From positions 310,001 to 374,000 of the forward strand of contig NZ_JAGINO010000001.1 of assembly GCF_017876115.1 (NCBI RefSeq): DNA of 64,000 nucleotides, written 5' to 3'. Shown one piece after another: positions 1 to 7,166 of this stretch. Below the pieces are notes generated by a model that worked only from the letters and a program-made list of their open reading frames with translations, was not told the DNA's origin and did no database searches. The position numbers and the translations under genes are program-made. Numbering within the stretch: position 1 is the first letter of the stretch; each line of letters starts with the position of its first letter. This stretch comes from Azospirillum picis. Lineage in GTDB: Bacteria > Pseudomonadota > Alphaproteobacteria > Azospirillales > Azospirillaceae.

Positions 1-695
1 ACATGACCGGTGGCGCCGGCAGCGACAGCTTCGTCTTCAAGCCCGGCGACGGCTGGGACTACATCGGCGACTTCAAGGCCGGCAGCGGCGGCGACGTCAT
101 CGCGCTGTCGGGCTGGAGCGGGCTGACCGACTTCAACTCGGTGATGGCGGTCACCGTGCAGGAGGGCGCCGACACCATCGTGCGCTTCAACGACACCAAC
201 AGCGTGAAGCTCGCCAATGTCGATCGCAGCGCGCTGACCGCCGCCAATTTCTCGTTCACCGGCGGTTCGGCGGGTGGCTCGACCGGCGGGAACACCGGTG
301 GGTCGACGGGTGGCTCCACCGGCGGGAACACCGGCAGGACCATTGTCGGCACCTCGGCCAGCGAATACCTCGCCGGCGGCACCGGCAACGACACCATCAC
401 CGGCAACGGCGGCAACGACTACATGCTCGGGGGCGCCGGCGTGGACACCTTCGTCCAGAACGCCAACGACGGTTGGGATTGCGTCGCCGACTTCCAGTCC
501 GGCAGCGGCGGCGACATCATCGACCTGCGGTCGATCGCCAGCTTCGCCAACCTGGGTGACGTGATGGCCCACTCCGCCCAGGAGGGTGCCGACACCGCCA
601 TCGACTTGGGCAGCACCTCCACCATCAAGCTGATCGGTGTCGACCGCTCCACCCTGACGGCGTCGAACTTCCTGTTCTCGTCGTCGATCGGGTAA
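1..695 (+). CDS. RTX-type calcium-binding secreted protein, C-terminal fragment
   Basis: The reading frame is open at the left edge, so only the C-terminal part (about 230 residues) is present. It holds two copies of a module of about 85 residues. Each begins with a glycine/aspartate RTX-like segment (GGAGSDSF; GGAGVDTF), continues through GDF or ADF, GSGGD and QEGADT, and ends VDRS-LTA-NF-F. A flexible Gly/Ser/Thr linker of repeated GGSTGG and GGNTGG units joins them, and a nonapeptide-like stretch (GGTGNDTITGNGGND) precedes the second module. Such tails bind calcium and are exported by type I secretion in haemolysins and serralysins. The function of the missing N-terminal part cannot be told. 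A strong hairpin follows the stop codon. Confidence 0.85.
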   Translation, partial: MTGGAGSDSFVFKPGDGWDYIGDFKAGSGGDVIALSGWSGLTDFNSVMAVTVQEGADTIVRFNDTNSVKLANVDRSALTAANFSFTGGSAGGSTGGNTGGSTGGSTGGNTGRTIVGTSASEYLAGGTGNDTITGNGGNDYMLGGAGVDTFVQNANDGWDCVADFQSGSGGDIIDLRSIASFANLGDVMAHSAQEGADTAIDLGSTSTIKLIGVDRSTLTASNFLFSSSIG

Positions 696-709
696 GCACC
701 GGGACCGGC

Positions 710-746
710 CGATCGAGCACTGCCCTCCGAAGGCAGTGCTCGATCG
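710..746 (+). terminator. Intrinsic terminator-like hairpin after the RTX gene
   Basis: A perfect 15-bp inverted repeat (arms 710-724 and 732-746) encloses a 7-base loop, 14 bases after the RTX stop codon. Only a short TTTA follows, so the T-tract is weak, but the stem is unusually long. Confidence 0.75.
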
Positions 747-970
747 TTTACCTCCTGCACTCCAGAACGGCGCGACCTGGGCCTCCAGGCGCGCCGTTTC
801 CGTTTGACCAAGCTCGGGCGTTCGCACGCGCCCCCTCCGCATCCGCGCGGTATGCCGGAGGTCCGCGCAAGGCCCGGGCCCCAAACGCCCCTACCGGCCG
901 GCTCCGTCGCCGCACCGAACCTGGGATCGGGCAAAAGCCCAAGAACGACAGGGACGCGCCACAGCGAAAC

Positions 971-1019
971 TGACCGCCTGGTCATTTTTTGTTTGACATA
1001 AATGACCTTCGGGTCATTT
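971..1019. promoter_or_regulatory. Two tandem TGACC-N4-GGTCA operators with a -35-like box
   Basis: Two copies of TGACC-N4-GGTCA lie at 971-984 and 1003-1016. The second extends to a perfect AAATGACC/GGTCATTT dyad (1000-1019). Their centres are 32 bp apart, about three helical turns. A TTGACA hexamer (993-998) lies between them. The layout suggests a TetR- or MarR-type repressor binding over the promoter of the monooxygenase gene that starts at 1055. No regulator gene lies next to it in the window. Confidence 0.6.
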
Positions 1020-1054
1020 CTTTCCTGTACCATCCGGATGCAAGGAGCGAGGCG

Positions 1055-2731
1055 ATGGATCAGGCTGACATCACCTGCGAGGTGCTGGTCGTCGGGGCGG
1101 GACCCACTGGGCTCATGGCGGCCAACCTGCTGAAGCTTGCCGGCGTCGACGTGCGGATCGTCGACCTGCGGTCCGGACCGTCCAGGGAATCCCGGGCGTT
1201 CGCCGTCTCGGCCCGGTCGCTTGAACTCTTTGCAAGCATCGGCCTGGCGGACCGGCTGATCGAACGCGGCGCCATCACAAGCGGGGTCGACTTCCACGTC
1301 TCCGGCCGGCGGGTCGGCGGGCTCGATTACGACAAGGTGCAGGCACCGGACACGCCCTTCCCTTTCATCCTGATGGTGCCGCAGTCGGAAACCGAGGCGG
1401 TGCTGATCGACGCGCTCGGGAAGGCCGGGCTGGAGGTCGAGCGCGAGATCGAGGTTACCGGTCTCGACCAGGCATCCGATCAGGTTCGCGTCACGGCAAG
1501 GCGCGCCGACGGTGCGCCCGTGGCGATCTCGGCCCGCTATGTGCTCGGTGCGGACGGCGCGCACAGCATCGTCCGCCGCGCGCTCGATCTCAGCTTCGAA
1601 GGCGCCAAATACCCGCAAAGTTTCCTGCTGGGCGACGTCGAGGTCGACTGGCCGCTCGGCCACGGCCGCTTCCGCCTCTTCATGCAGGGCGAACGGATCG
1701 GCCTGTTCTTCCCGCTGCAGGGCACGAGGCTTTCGCGTGTCATGACAACCGACCTGCATGCTAGCGACCTGCATGCCGACGCCCCTCATGCCGGCGACGA
1801 CCCGTCACACCCGGAGCCGCTTGCGCTGGAGGAGTTGCAGGCGTCGTTCGCCGAGGCAACGGGCCAGCCCGCCAGCCTGCGCAACCCAACATGGCTGACG
1901 CGCTTCCGCACGCACCACCGGGTGGTCGACAGGTACCGCGCCGGCCGTGTGTTCGTCGCGGGCGACGCCGCTCATATCCATTCGCCGGCGGGCGGCCAGG
2001 GCATGAACACCGGGCTCCAGGACGCCGCGAACCTCGCCTGGAAGCTTGCCTGGAAACTGGGCGGGACAATGCGCGCCGATGCCGGCGAGGCGATGCTCGA
2101 CACCTACGAGACGGAGCGGCTGCCGGTGGCGCGGCAGGTGTTGCGCATGACCGATCGCATGTTCACCGTCGCCGCCGGACAAAGTGGCTGGCGCGCGCAT
2201 CTTCGCGACCTGGTGGCACCGGCCGTGCTGGCGCCGGCGTCGGGCGTCGGGGCGATCCAGACTGCGGTTTTCCGCAGGCTCGAACAGATCGACATCCGGT
2301 ATCCGCCGAGCTGCGCCGTCGCGCCGGGAGCGGGCATGCGGGCTCCCGCGGCGCAGCTCTCCCGGCATCGCGACCTGCTGGACGTGCTCGCCGGCTACCG
2401 CTTCCATCTGCTCGTGCTGTCGCGCGGCGCACTCGAGGCCGATGCCGCGGACGGGATTCTCGGTCGCTTTGCCGCCGTCTCGGCCCTGGGCGTCGAGCCG
2501 CATCTGCTGACCCGCCAGGCCGGCGGCAGGCGGGACGGCATCGAGATCATCGAGCGCGGCGACGTCTTCGATCGCTACGGCGTCCCGCCGGATGATGGCC
2601 AGGCTTCCGTGCTGATCCGGCCCGATGGCCATATCGCCTGGCGCGGCGACGGGGTCGGCGTTGCGGGATGCATGGATTTCCTGACCCAGAGCATCGGCTT
2701 GGCGGGATCCGGCCGGCCTGATTGCCGCTGA
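1055..2731 (+). CDS. FAD-dependent aromatic-ring monooxygenase (PheA/TfdB-like)
   Basis: A 558-residue flavoprotein hydroxylase. It has a Rossmann FAD motif GAGPTG at residues 14-19, a middle DG motif (GADGAHSIVRR), and the GD motif VFVAGDAAHIHSPAGGQGMNTG that closes the FAD site in the phenol and p-hydroxybenzoate hydroxylase family. The C-terminal ~150 residues match the thioredoxin-like tail of phenol 2-monooxygenase relatives. It would hydroxylate an aromatic or polyketide-like substrate with NAD(P)H and O2; the substrate cannot be read from sequence. The ATG at 1055 was chosen because AAGGAG (1042-1047) sits 7 bases upstream; an in-frame ATG at 989 lies within the promoter and operators. 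Confidence 0.85.
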   Translation: MDQADITCEVLVVGAGPTGLMAANLLKLAGVDVRIVDLRSGPSRESRAFAVSARSLELFASIGLADRLIERGAITSGVDFHVSGRRVGGLDYDKVQAPDTPFPFILMVPQSETEAVLIDALGKAGLEVEREIEVTGLDQASDQVRVTARRADGAPVAISARYVLGADGAHSIVRRALDLSFEGAKYPQSFLLGDVEVDWPLGHGRFRLFMQGERIGLFFPLQGTRLSRVMTTDLHASDLHADAPHAGDDPSHPEPLALEELQASFAEATGQPASLRNPTWLTRFRTHHRVVDRYRAGRVFVAGDAAHIHSPAGGQGMNTGLQDAANLAWKLAWKLGGTMRADAGEAMLDTYETERLPVARQVLRMTDRMFTVAAGQSGWRAHLRDLVAPAVLAPASGVGAIQTAVFRRLEQIDIRYPPSCAVAPGAGMRAPAAQLSRHRDLLDVLAGYRFHLLVLSRGALEADAADGILGRFAAVSALGVEPHLLTRQAGGRRDGIEIIERGDVFDRYGVPPDDGQASVLIRPDGHIAWRGDGVGVAGCMDFLTQSIGLAGSGRPDCR

Positions 2732-2773
2732 GGACATCCCGCCTCCGGGGACATCCGCGGCGGCACCCGGCCC

Positions 2774-3541
2774 TCAGCCGAACAGCCCCTCCCCCACCAC
2801 CCGCGTCTCCACCGTCCGGCCGGTGGCGCGGACGGCGACCGCGGCGATGGTGCCGGGCAGGATCCGGCGGTCGAACAGGCTCCACTCCTCCGGCGTTCCG
2901 ACATCGGCCCGCAGACGGTCGTCGATGGCCAGCACGGCCGGCGGCGCGCCGGGCGCCACCTCCACCGCGAACTGGTCGAGCGGCATCGACAGGCCGACGC
3001 CGGCCGCCTTGATGAAGGCCTCCTTGCGGGTCCAGGCCAGCAGGAAGCCTTCGTCGCGCCGGTCCGGCGGCAGGGCCTTCAGGGCCGCGCGCTCGATGTC
3101 GTGGAAGAACCGCTCGGCGATGCCCTCGCCGCTCTCGATCGGGCGCAGCCGCTCGATGTCGGCGCCGACCGGCCCGTCGGCCGACACTGCGATGGCGAGC
3201 GACTCCTCGCTGTCGGCGAGATTGAAGAACGGGCCTCCGGCCAGCGACGGCTTGCCGTGGCTGCCGTAGTCGAAGCGCAGTCCGCCCGGATCGCGCCCGG
3301 TCAGCCGCCCGAGCAGAAGGCGCAGCAGCCCGCGGCGCAGGATGAAACGCTCGGTCAGCCGCTTCATCAGGAAGCGGTCGGCCCGTTCGATCTCATCGTC
3401 GGACAGCAGGGCGCGCAGGGCGCCGCATTGCATGGACAGGCCGGCGAGGTCGGCATACCAGACCCGGACGACGCCGGGCGGCATCCGGAAATCCTCTGCC
3501 GCCGCGGCGGCGGTCCTCATCGTCATGCCGTCGTCGATCAT
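2774..3541 (-). CDS. 4'-phosphopantetheinyl transferase (Sfp/HetI type)
   Basis: It transfers phosphopantetheine from CoA to carrier-protein serines, activating polyketide, nonribosomal-peptide or fatty-acid carriers. Family signatures are GKPSL, FFNLADSEES, VGADIERL (acidic Mg-binding residues) and WTRKEAFIKAAGVGL. The usual FNLSHS histidine is replaced: this protein reads FNLADS. The start at 3541 (255 residues) follows a strong GGGGGAGGAG box at 3551-3560; an upstream ATG at 3577 has no good ribosome binding site. It converges with the monooxygenase, and no carrier-protein synthase is adjacent, so its partner is unknown. Confidence 0.88.
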   Translation of the reverse strand: MIDDGMTMRTAAAAAEDFRMPPGVVRVWYADLAGLSMQCGALRALLSDDEIERADRFLMKRLTERFILRRGLLRLLLGRLTGRDPGGLRFDYGSHGKPSLAGGPFFNLADSEESLAIAVSADGPVGADIERLRPIESGEGIAERFFHDIERAALKALPPDRRDEGFLLAWTRKEAFIKAAGVGLSMPLDQFAVEVAPGAPPAVLAIDDRLRADVGTPEEWSLFDRRILPGTIAAVAVRATGRTVETRVVGEGLFG

Positions 3542-3668
3542 CGGACAGCACTCCTCCCCCATATCGGGTCCCGGCATACGGGACCTCGGAAATTAGCGTC
3601 CTGGCTCCGGCAGGGGTTTCGGGTATCATGCGCGCCTCTTGCATTCGCCCCCATCCGGATCCGGCCCA

Positions 3669-4661
3669 ATGGTTGATACCGCCCTGCTCGCCCCGCACCT
3701 GACCAACGTTCTTCGCGACGCCTTCATCCCGGAACTGCCCAATCATTACCGCGGCAAGGTGCGCGAAAACTACGATCTTCCGGACCGGGGAGAGGGCGCG
3801 CGGCGGATTCTGATCACCACCGACCGGCTGTCCGCCTTCGACCGCATCCTGACCGCAATCCCGTTCAAGGGACAGGTGCTGACGCAGACCGCCCGCTTCT
3901 GGTTCGAGGCGACGAAGGACATCTGCGCCAACCACGTGCTGGACTACCCGGATCCCAACGTCGTGCTGGCCAAGCGGCTGAGCATCATGCCGGTCGAGGT
4001 GGTGGTCCGCTCCTACATGGCCGGCACCACCGGCACCTCGATCTGGTCGATGTACAAGCAGGGCCGGCGCGAGATGTACGGCCACGTCTTCCCCGACGGG
4101 CTGCGCCAGAACCAGAAGCTGGACGCCCCCATCATCACCCCGACCACCAAGGCGTTCGACGCCGGCCACGACGAGGAGCTGACCGCGGCGGAGATCGTCG
4201 GCCGCAACCTGCTGACCCGGGCCCAGTGGGAGGAGGTGTCGGAGAAGGCGCTGGCCCTGTTCGCCCGCGGCCAGGCGATGGCGGCCGAGCGCGGCCTGAT
4301 CCTGGTCGACACCAAGTACGAGTTCGGCTTCGACGAGGACGGCAACATCCTGCTCGCCGACGAGATCCACACCCCCGACAGCTCGCGCTACTGGTTCGCC
4401 GGCAGCTACCTGGAGCGGTTCGAGACCGGCGGCAAGCCCGAGAGCTTCGACAAGGATTTCGTCCGCAACTGGGTGGTCGCCCGCTGCGACCCCTATACCC
4501 AGGACGTTCCGGAAATCCCCGCGGACGTCGTGCTGGAGGCCGCCCGCGTCTACATCGAGGCCGGCGAAACCATCACCGGGCGCCCCTTCGAGGTGCCGGC
4601 GACCGCGGTGCCGGTCCTCGACCGCATCCGCGCCAACCTGGCCCCCTACTTCACCGAGTGA
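3669..4661 (+). CDS. purC: Phosphoribosylaminoimidazole-succinocarboxamide synthase
   Basis: SAICAR synthetase joins aspartate to CAIR with ATP in de novo purine synthesis. The 330-residue protein begins with the typical GKVRENYDL and later [14 protein letters not shown]. It carries the loop [11 protein letters not shown] and a C-terminal half with [14 protein letters not shown] and [12 protein letters not shown]. This is the longer form of PurC; the E. coli enzyme is about 240 residues. ATG 3669 is preferred; an in-frame TTG at 3639 gives 10 unconserved residues. The next gene starts 14 bases after its stop, so the two are probably co-transcribed. Confidence 0.95.
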   Translation: MVDTALLAPHLTNVLRDAFIPELPNHYRGKVRENYDLPDRGEGARRILITTDRLSAFDRILTAIPFKGQVLTQTARFWFEATKDICANHVLDYPDPNVVLAKRLSIMPVEVVVRSYMAGTTGTSIWSMYKQGRREMYGHVFPDGLRQNQKLDAPIITPTTKAFDAGHDEELTAAEIVGRNLLTRAQWEEVSEKALALFARGQAMAAERGLILVDTKYEFGFDEDGNILLADEIHTPDSSRYWFAGSYLERFETGGKPESFDKDFVRNWVVARCDPYTQDVPEIPADVVLEAARVYIEAGETITGRPFEVPATAVPVLDRIRANLAPYFTE

Positions 4662-4675
4662 GGGGGGAGGGCTCC

Positions 4676-5629
4676 ATGCGCGTCGCCGTTCTCGACGACT
4701 ACCAGGAGGTCGCCCGCGGCCTCGCCGACTGGTCGCAGTTGCCGGAAGGCAGCGACCTGACCGTCTTCCATGCCCCCTTGGGGGAGCCGGATGCGGTGGC
4801 GACGGCGCTGGAGCCCTTCGACGTGCTGGTCATCATGCGCGAGCGCACGCCCTTCCCGGCCGCGCTGATCGAGCGGCTGCCGAACCTGAAGCTGCTGGTC
4901 ACCACCGGCGCCCGCAACAACGCGGTGGACCTGCACGCCTGTGCGGCGCGCGGCATCACCGTCTGCGGAACCGGCATGGTCGGCACGCCGACGGCGGAGC
5001 TGGCCTGGGGGCTGATCCTGGCGCTGGCCAAGCGCATCCCGGCGGAGGAGCGGGCGCTGCGCGAGGGGCGCTGGCAGACCTGCCTGACCGGCGACCTCGG
5101 CGGCAAGCGCCTGGGGCTGGTCGGGCTGGGCAAGCTCGGCACGAAGGTCGCCAGGGTCGGCCAGGCCTTCGGCATGGACGTGGTGGCCTGGAGCCCCAAC
5201 CTGACCGCCGAACGTGCCGCCGAGGCAGGGGTGGCACGGGTGGAGAAGCGGGAGCTGTTCGCGACCTCCGACGTGGTCAGCGTCCATCTGGTGCTGAGCG
5301 AGCGCACCCGCGGCGTCGTGGGGGCGGCGGAGATCGGCGCGATGAAGCCGACGGCATTGTTCGTCAACACCTCGCGCGCCGGCCTGGTGGATGAGGCGGC
5401 GCTGGCCGATGCCTTGCGGCAGGGCCGGATCGGCGGCGCCGGCATCGACGTCTTTCCCATCGAGCCTCTTCCGGCTGACAGCCTTTGGCTTGACCTTCCC
5501 AACACCGTCCTGACACCCCATCTCGGCTATGTGACGCGGGAGAATTACGCGGTGTTCTACCGCGACGCGCTGGCGGATATCCTGGCCTGGAGGGCCGGTG
5601 CGCCGGTGCGGTTGCTCTCGCCGGGCTAG
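4676..5629 (+). CDS. D-2-hydroxyacid dehydrogenase family protein
   Basis: A 317-residue NAD(P)-dependent dehydrogenase of the phosphoglycerate/glycerate dehydrogenase superfamily. The nucleotide-binding motif is GLVGLGKLGTKVARV, and the catalytic region has the NTSRAGLVDEAAL arginine segment, the IEPLP glutamate and the TPHLGYVT histidine. The substrate cannot be assigned, because close relatives act on glycerate, lactate-like acids or phosphoglycerate. ATG 4676 follows a GGGGGGAGGG ribosome binding site, 14 bases after purC stops. The long frame upstream of this start is only an overlap with purC. Confidence 0.88.
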   Translation: MRVAVLDDYQEVARGLADWSQLPEGSDLTVFHAPLGEPDAVATALEPFDVLVIMRERTPFPAALIERLPNLKLLVTTGARNNAVDLHACAARGITVCGTGMVGTPTAELAWGLILALAKRIPAEERALREGRWQTCLTGDLGGKRLGLVGLGKLGTKVARVGQAFGMDVVAWSPNLTAERAAEAGVARVEKRELFATSDVVSVHLVLSERTRGVVGAAEIGAMKPTALFVNTSRAGLVDEAALADALRQGRIGGAGIDVFPIEPLPADSLWLDLPNTVLTPHLGYVTRENYAVFYRDALADILAWRAGAPVRLLSPG

Positions 5630-5637
5630 CGTGTGAT

Positions 5638-5663
5638 CGGCTCGAGCGGCTCCGCCCGAGCCG
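5638..5663 (+). terminator. GC-rich hairpin after the dehydrogenase gene
   Basis: CGGCTCG (5638-5644) pairs with CGAGCCG (5657-5663) just after the stop codon. No T-tract follows, so this may be an mRNA-stabilising hairpin and not a true terminator. Confidence 0.35.
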
Positions 5664-5697
5664 GGAATCACAGGCTCAACGGCGGCGGAGTGGGCCG

Positions 5698-6459
5698 GTG
5701 GTGGACTGGAGGGCCAGGGGCGGCGACAACGCCCCGCACGGGAACGGGATTCTTGCCAAGCTGGGCCGCCACCAGCTCGGGCTGCTCATCGGCCTCTCGG
5801 TAACGGCCGGACTGGTGTTCGCCTTCGTCGAGCTGGCCGGCGAGGTGATGGAAGGCGAGACCACCGCCTTCGACCGATGGCTCCTGCTGGCGCTGCGCGA
5901 TCCACTGAATCCGGAACAGGCCGGCGGCCCCTGGTGGCTGGCGCGGGTGGCGCGCGACATCACCTCGCTCGGCAGCACCACGATCGTGACGCTGGTCACC
6001 ATCGCGGCGCTGGGCTTCCTGCTGCTTCTGCGCAAGCGGGCGGCGGCGCTGCTGGTGCTGGCATCGGTGGGCGGCGGCGGAACGCTGAGCACGGTGCTCA
6101 AATCCCTGTTCGACCGCGCCCGTCCCGACCTGGTGCCGCATGGCGACCAAGTCATCTCCGCCAGCTTCCCGAGCGGCCACGCCATGTTGTCGGCGATCGT
6201 CTACCTGACGCTGGGCGCCCTGCTGACGCAGTTCGTCCAGGGCCGGCGGACCAAGGCGTACCTGCTGATCTGGGCGATGATGCTGACGCTATTGGTGGGA
6301 TCGACGCGCGTCTATCTGGGGGTCCACTGGCCAACCGACGTGCTGGCCGGCTGGTGCGTCGGCGCCGCCTGGGCCGCCTTGTGCTGGGTGATCGCCGAGT
6401 GGCTGCAGCGGCGCGGCGCGGTGGAGCAGGACCGGCCGGAGGCCGGAGCCGGCCAGTGA
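5698..6459 (+). CDS. PAP2-family membrane phosphatase
   Basis: A polytopic inner-membrane phosphatase of 253 residues. It has the three phosphatase motifs of the PAP2 superfamily in order: KSLFDRARP, SFPSGHAML and SRVYLGVHWPTDVLAG. The histidines in the second and third motifs form the active site. Members dephosphorylate phosphatidic acid, undecaprenyl pyrophosphate or related lipids on the periplasmic side; which of these applies is not clear. The start is GTG 5698, with GGCGGAG about 7 bases before it. About five hydrophobic segments are visible after a short charged N-terminus. Confidence 0.85.
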   Translation: MVDWRARGGDNAPHGNGILAKLGRHQLGLLIGLSVTAGLVFAFVELAGEVMEGETTAFDRWLLLALRDPLNPEQAGGPWWLARVARDITSLGSTTIVTLVTIAALGFLLLLRKRAAALLVLASVGGGGTLSTVLKSLFDRARPDLVPHGDQVISASFPSGHAMLSAIVYLTLGALLTQFVQGRRTKAYLLIWAMMLTLLVGSTRVYLGVHWPTDVLAGWCVGAAWAALCWVIAEWLQRRGAVEQDRPEAGAGQ

Positions 6460-6552
6460 CGGGCCGGCACGGCGGCACCGCACAAGCGGGTTGAACCGCC
6501 GTATGTTCCTGTCGATAGTGGAGTGTGTACCACTTTCGGATCAGGACGTTCC

Positions 6553-7032
6553 ATGCCGCACGGCACCCTCGACCGCGAAACCCTGGAAGCCGTGGGCATC
6601 CTCGCCCGTGCGGTGGAACGCGAGCGGGTGCCCGGCGTGCTGGAATGCCGGCTGCTGGCGAGTGCATTGCACCGCACCCTGGAATCCGGACGAGAAAGCG
6701 ACCTCGGCGAGGCGTCGCGCATCTTCCGGACGCTGGACTCCGAACTGCGCGATCGCATCGTCACCCGCTCCCGGCTGGAGGCGCATCAGGCGCGCAGACG
6801 GACGGCGGCGGCCGTGGCGAAGCCGGTCGCCGAAGCCGTCACCGTCGAGCCCGCCGTCCACCGCAAGCCGGAACCCAAGGACCGCACCGGCTCCAGCTTC
6901 CTCACGGCGCTCAACGGCCTGCGGCCGGGCAAAACAGCCCCCACCAGCCGCTGCGCCGCCCGCGACCGGCTGCGTGCCGCGGTCGATAGCCAGCGCCGGG
7001 TCGGCGAACGGGTGAAGCCGGCGCTGAAGTGA
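6553..7032 (+). CDS. Hypothetical protein next to the CRISPR array
   Basis: A 159-residue soluble protein of unknown family. The first 75 residues are predicted helical (LDRETLEAVGILARAVERER; DLGEASRIFRTLDSELRDRI). A basic Ala/Val-rich linker follows, then an Arg/Lys-rich C-terminus. ATG 6553 has AGGA six bases upstream; a GTG at 6523 would add 10 residues. It has no features of a Cas protein, even though it ends about 70 bases from the distal end of the array. It converges on the minus-strand array transcript. Confidence 0.6.
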   Translation: MPHGTLDRETLEAVGILARAVERERVPGVLECRLLASALHRTLESGRESDLGEASRIFRTLDSELRDRIVTRSRLEAHQARRRTAAAVAKPVAEAVTVEPAVHRKPEPKDRTGSSFLTALNGLRPGKTAPTSRCAARDRLRAAVDSQRRVGERVKPALK

Positions 7033-7100
7033 CCTGCACCAGCAACGATCACCGATGGCGGCAGCGGGAACGACGGGTTGCACGGTGATGGATCGATGTG

Positions 7101-7132
7101 GCAATCCAGGCGTCTCCGGCATGCGGAGCGAC
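7101..7132 (-). repeat. Decayed terminal CRISPR repeat
   Basis: These 32 bases match the array repeat at 17 of 32 positions, including 13 of the last 14 (GCATGCGGAGCGAC against GCATGGGGAGCGAC). The 34 bases between it and the next repeat (7133-7166) are exactly one spacer long. It is therefore read as an eroded oldest repeat at the trailer end. Confidence 0.7.
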
Positions 7133-7166
7133 ACGAGCGGCGCCTGTGGTCGCTGGACGGTGGGCT

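Noticed and set aside
6553..7032. A cas-associated gene next to the array
   Set aside because: The 159-residue product has none of the Cas family motifs and lies at the trailer side, where cas genes are not expected.
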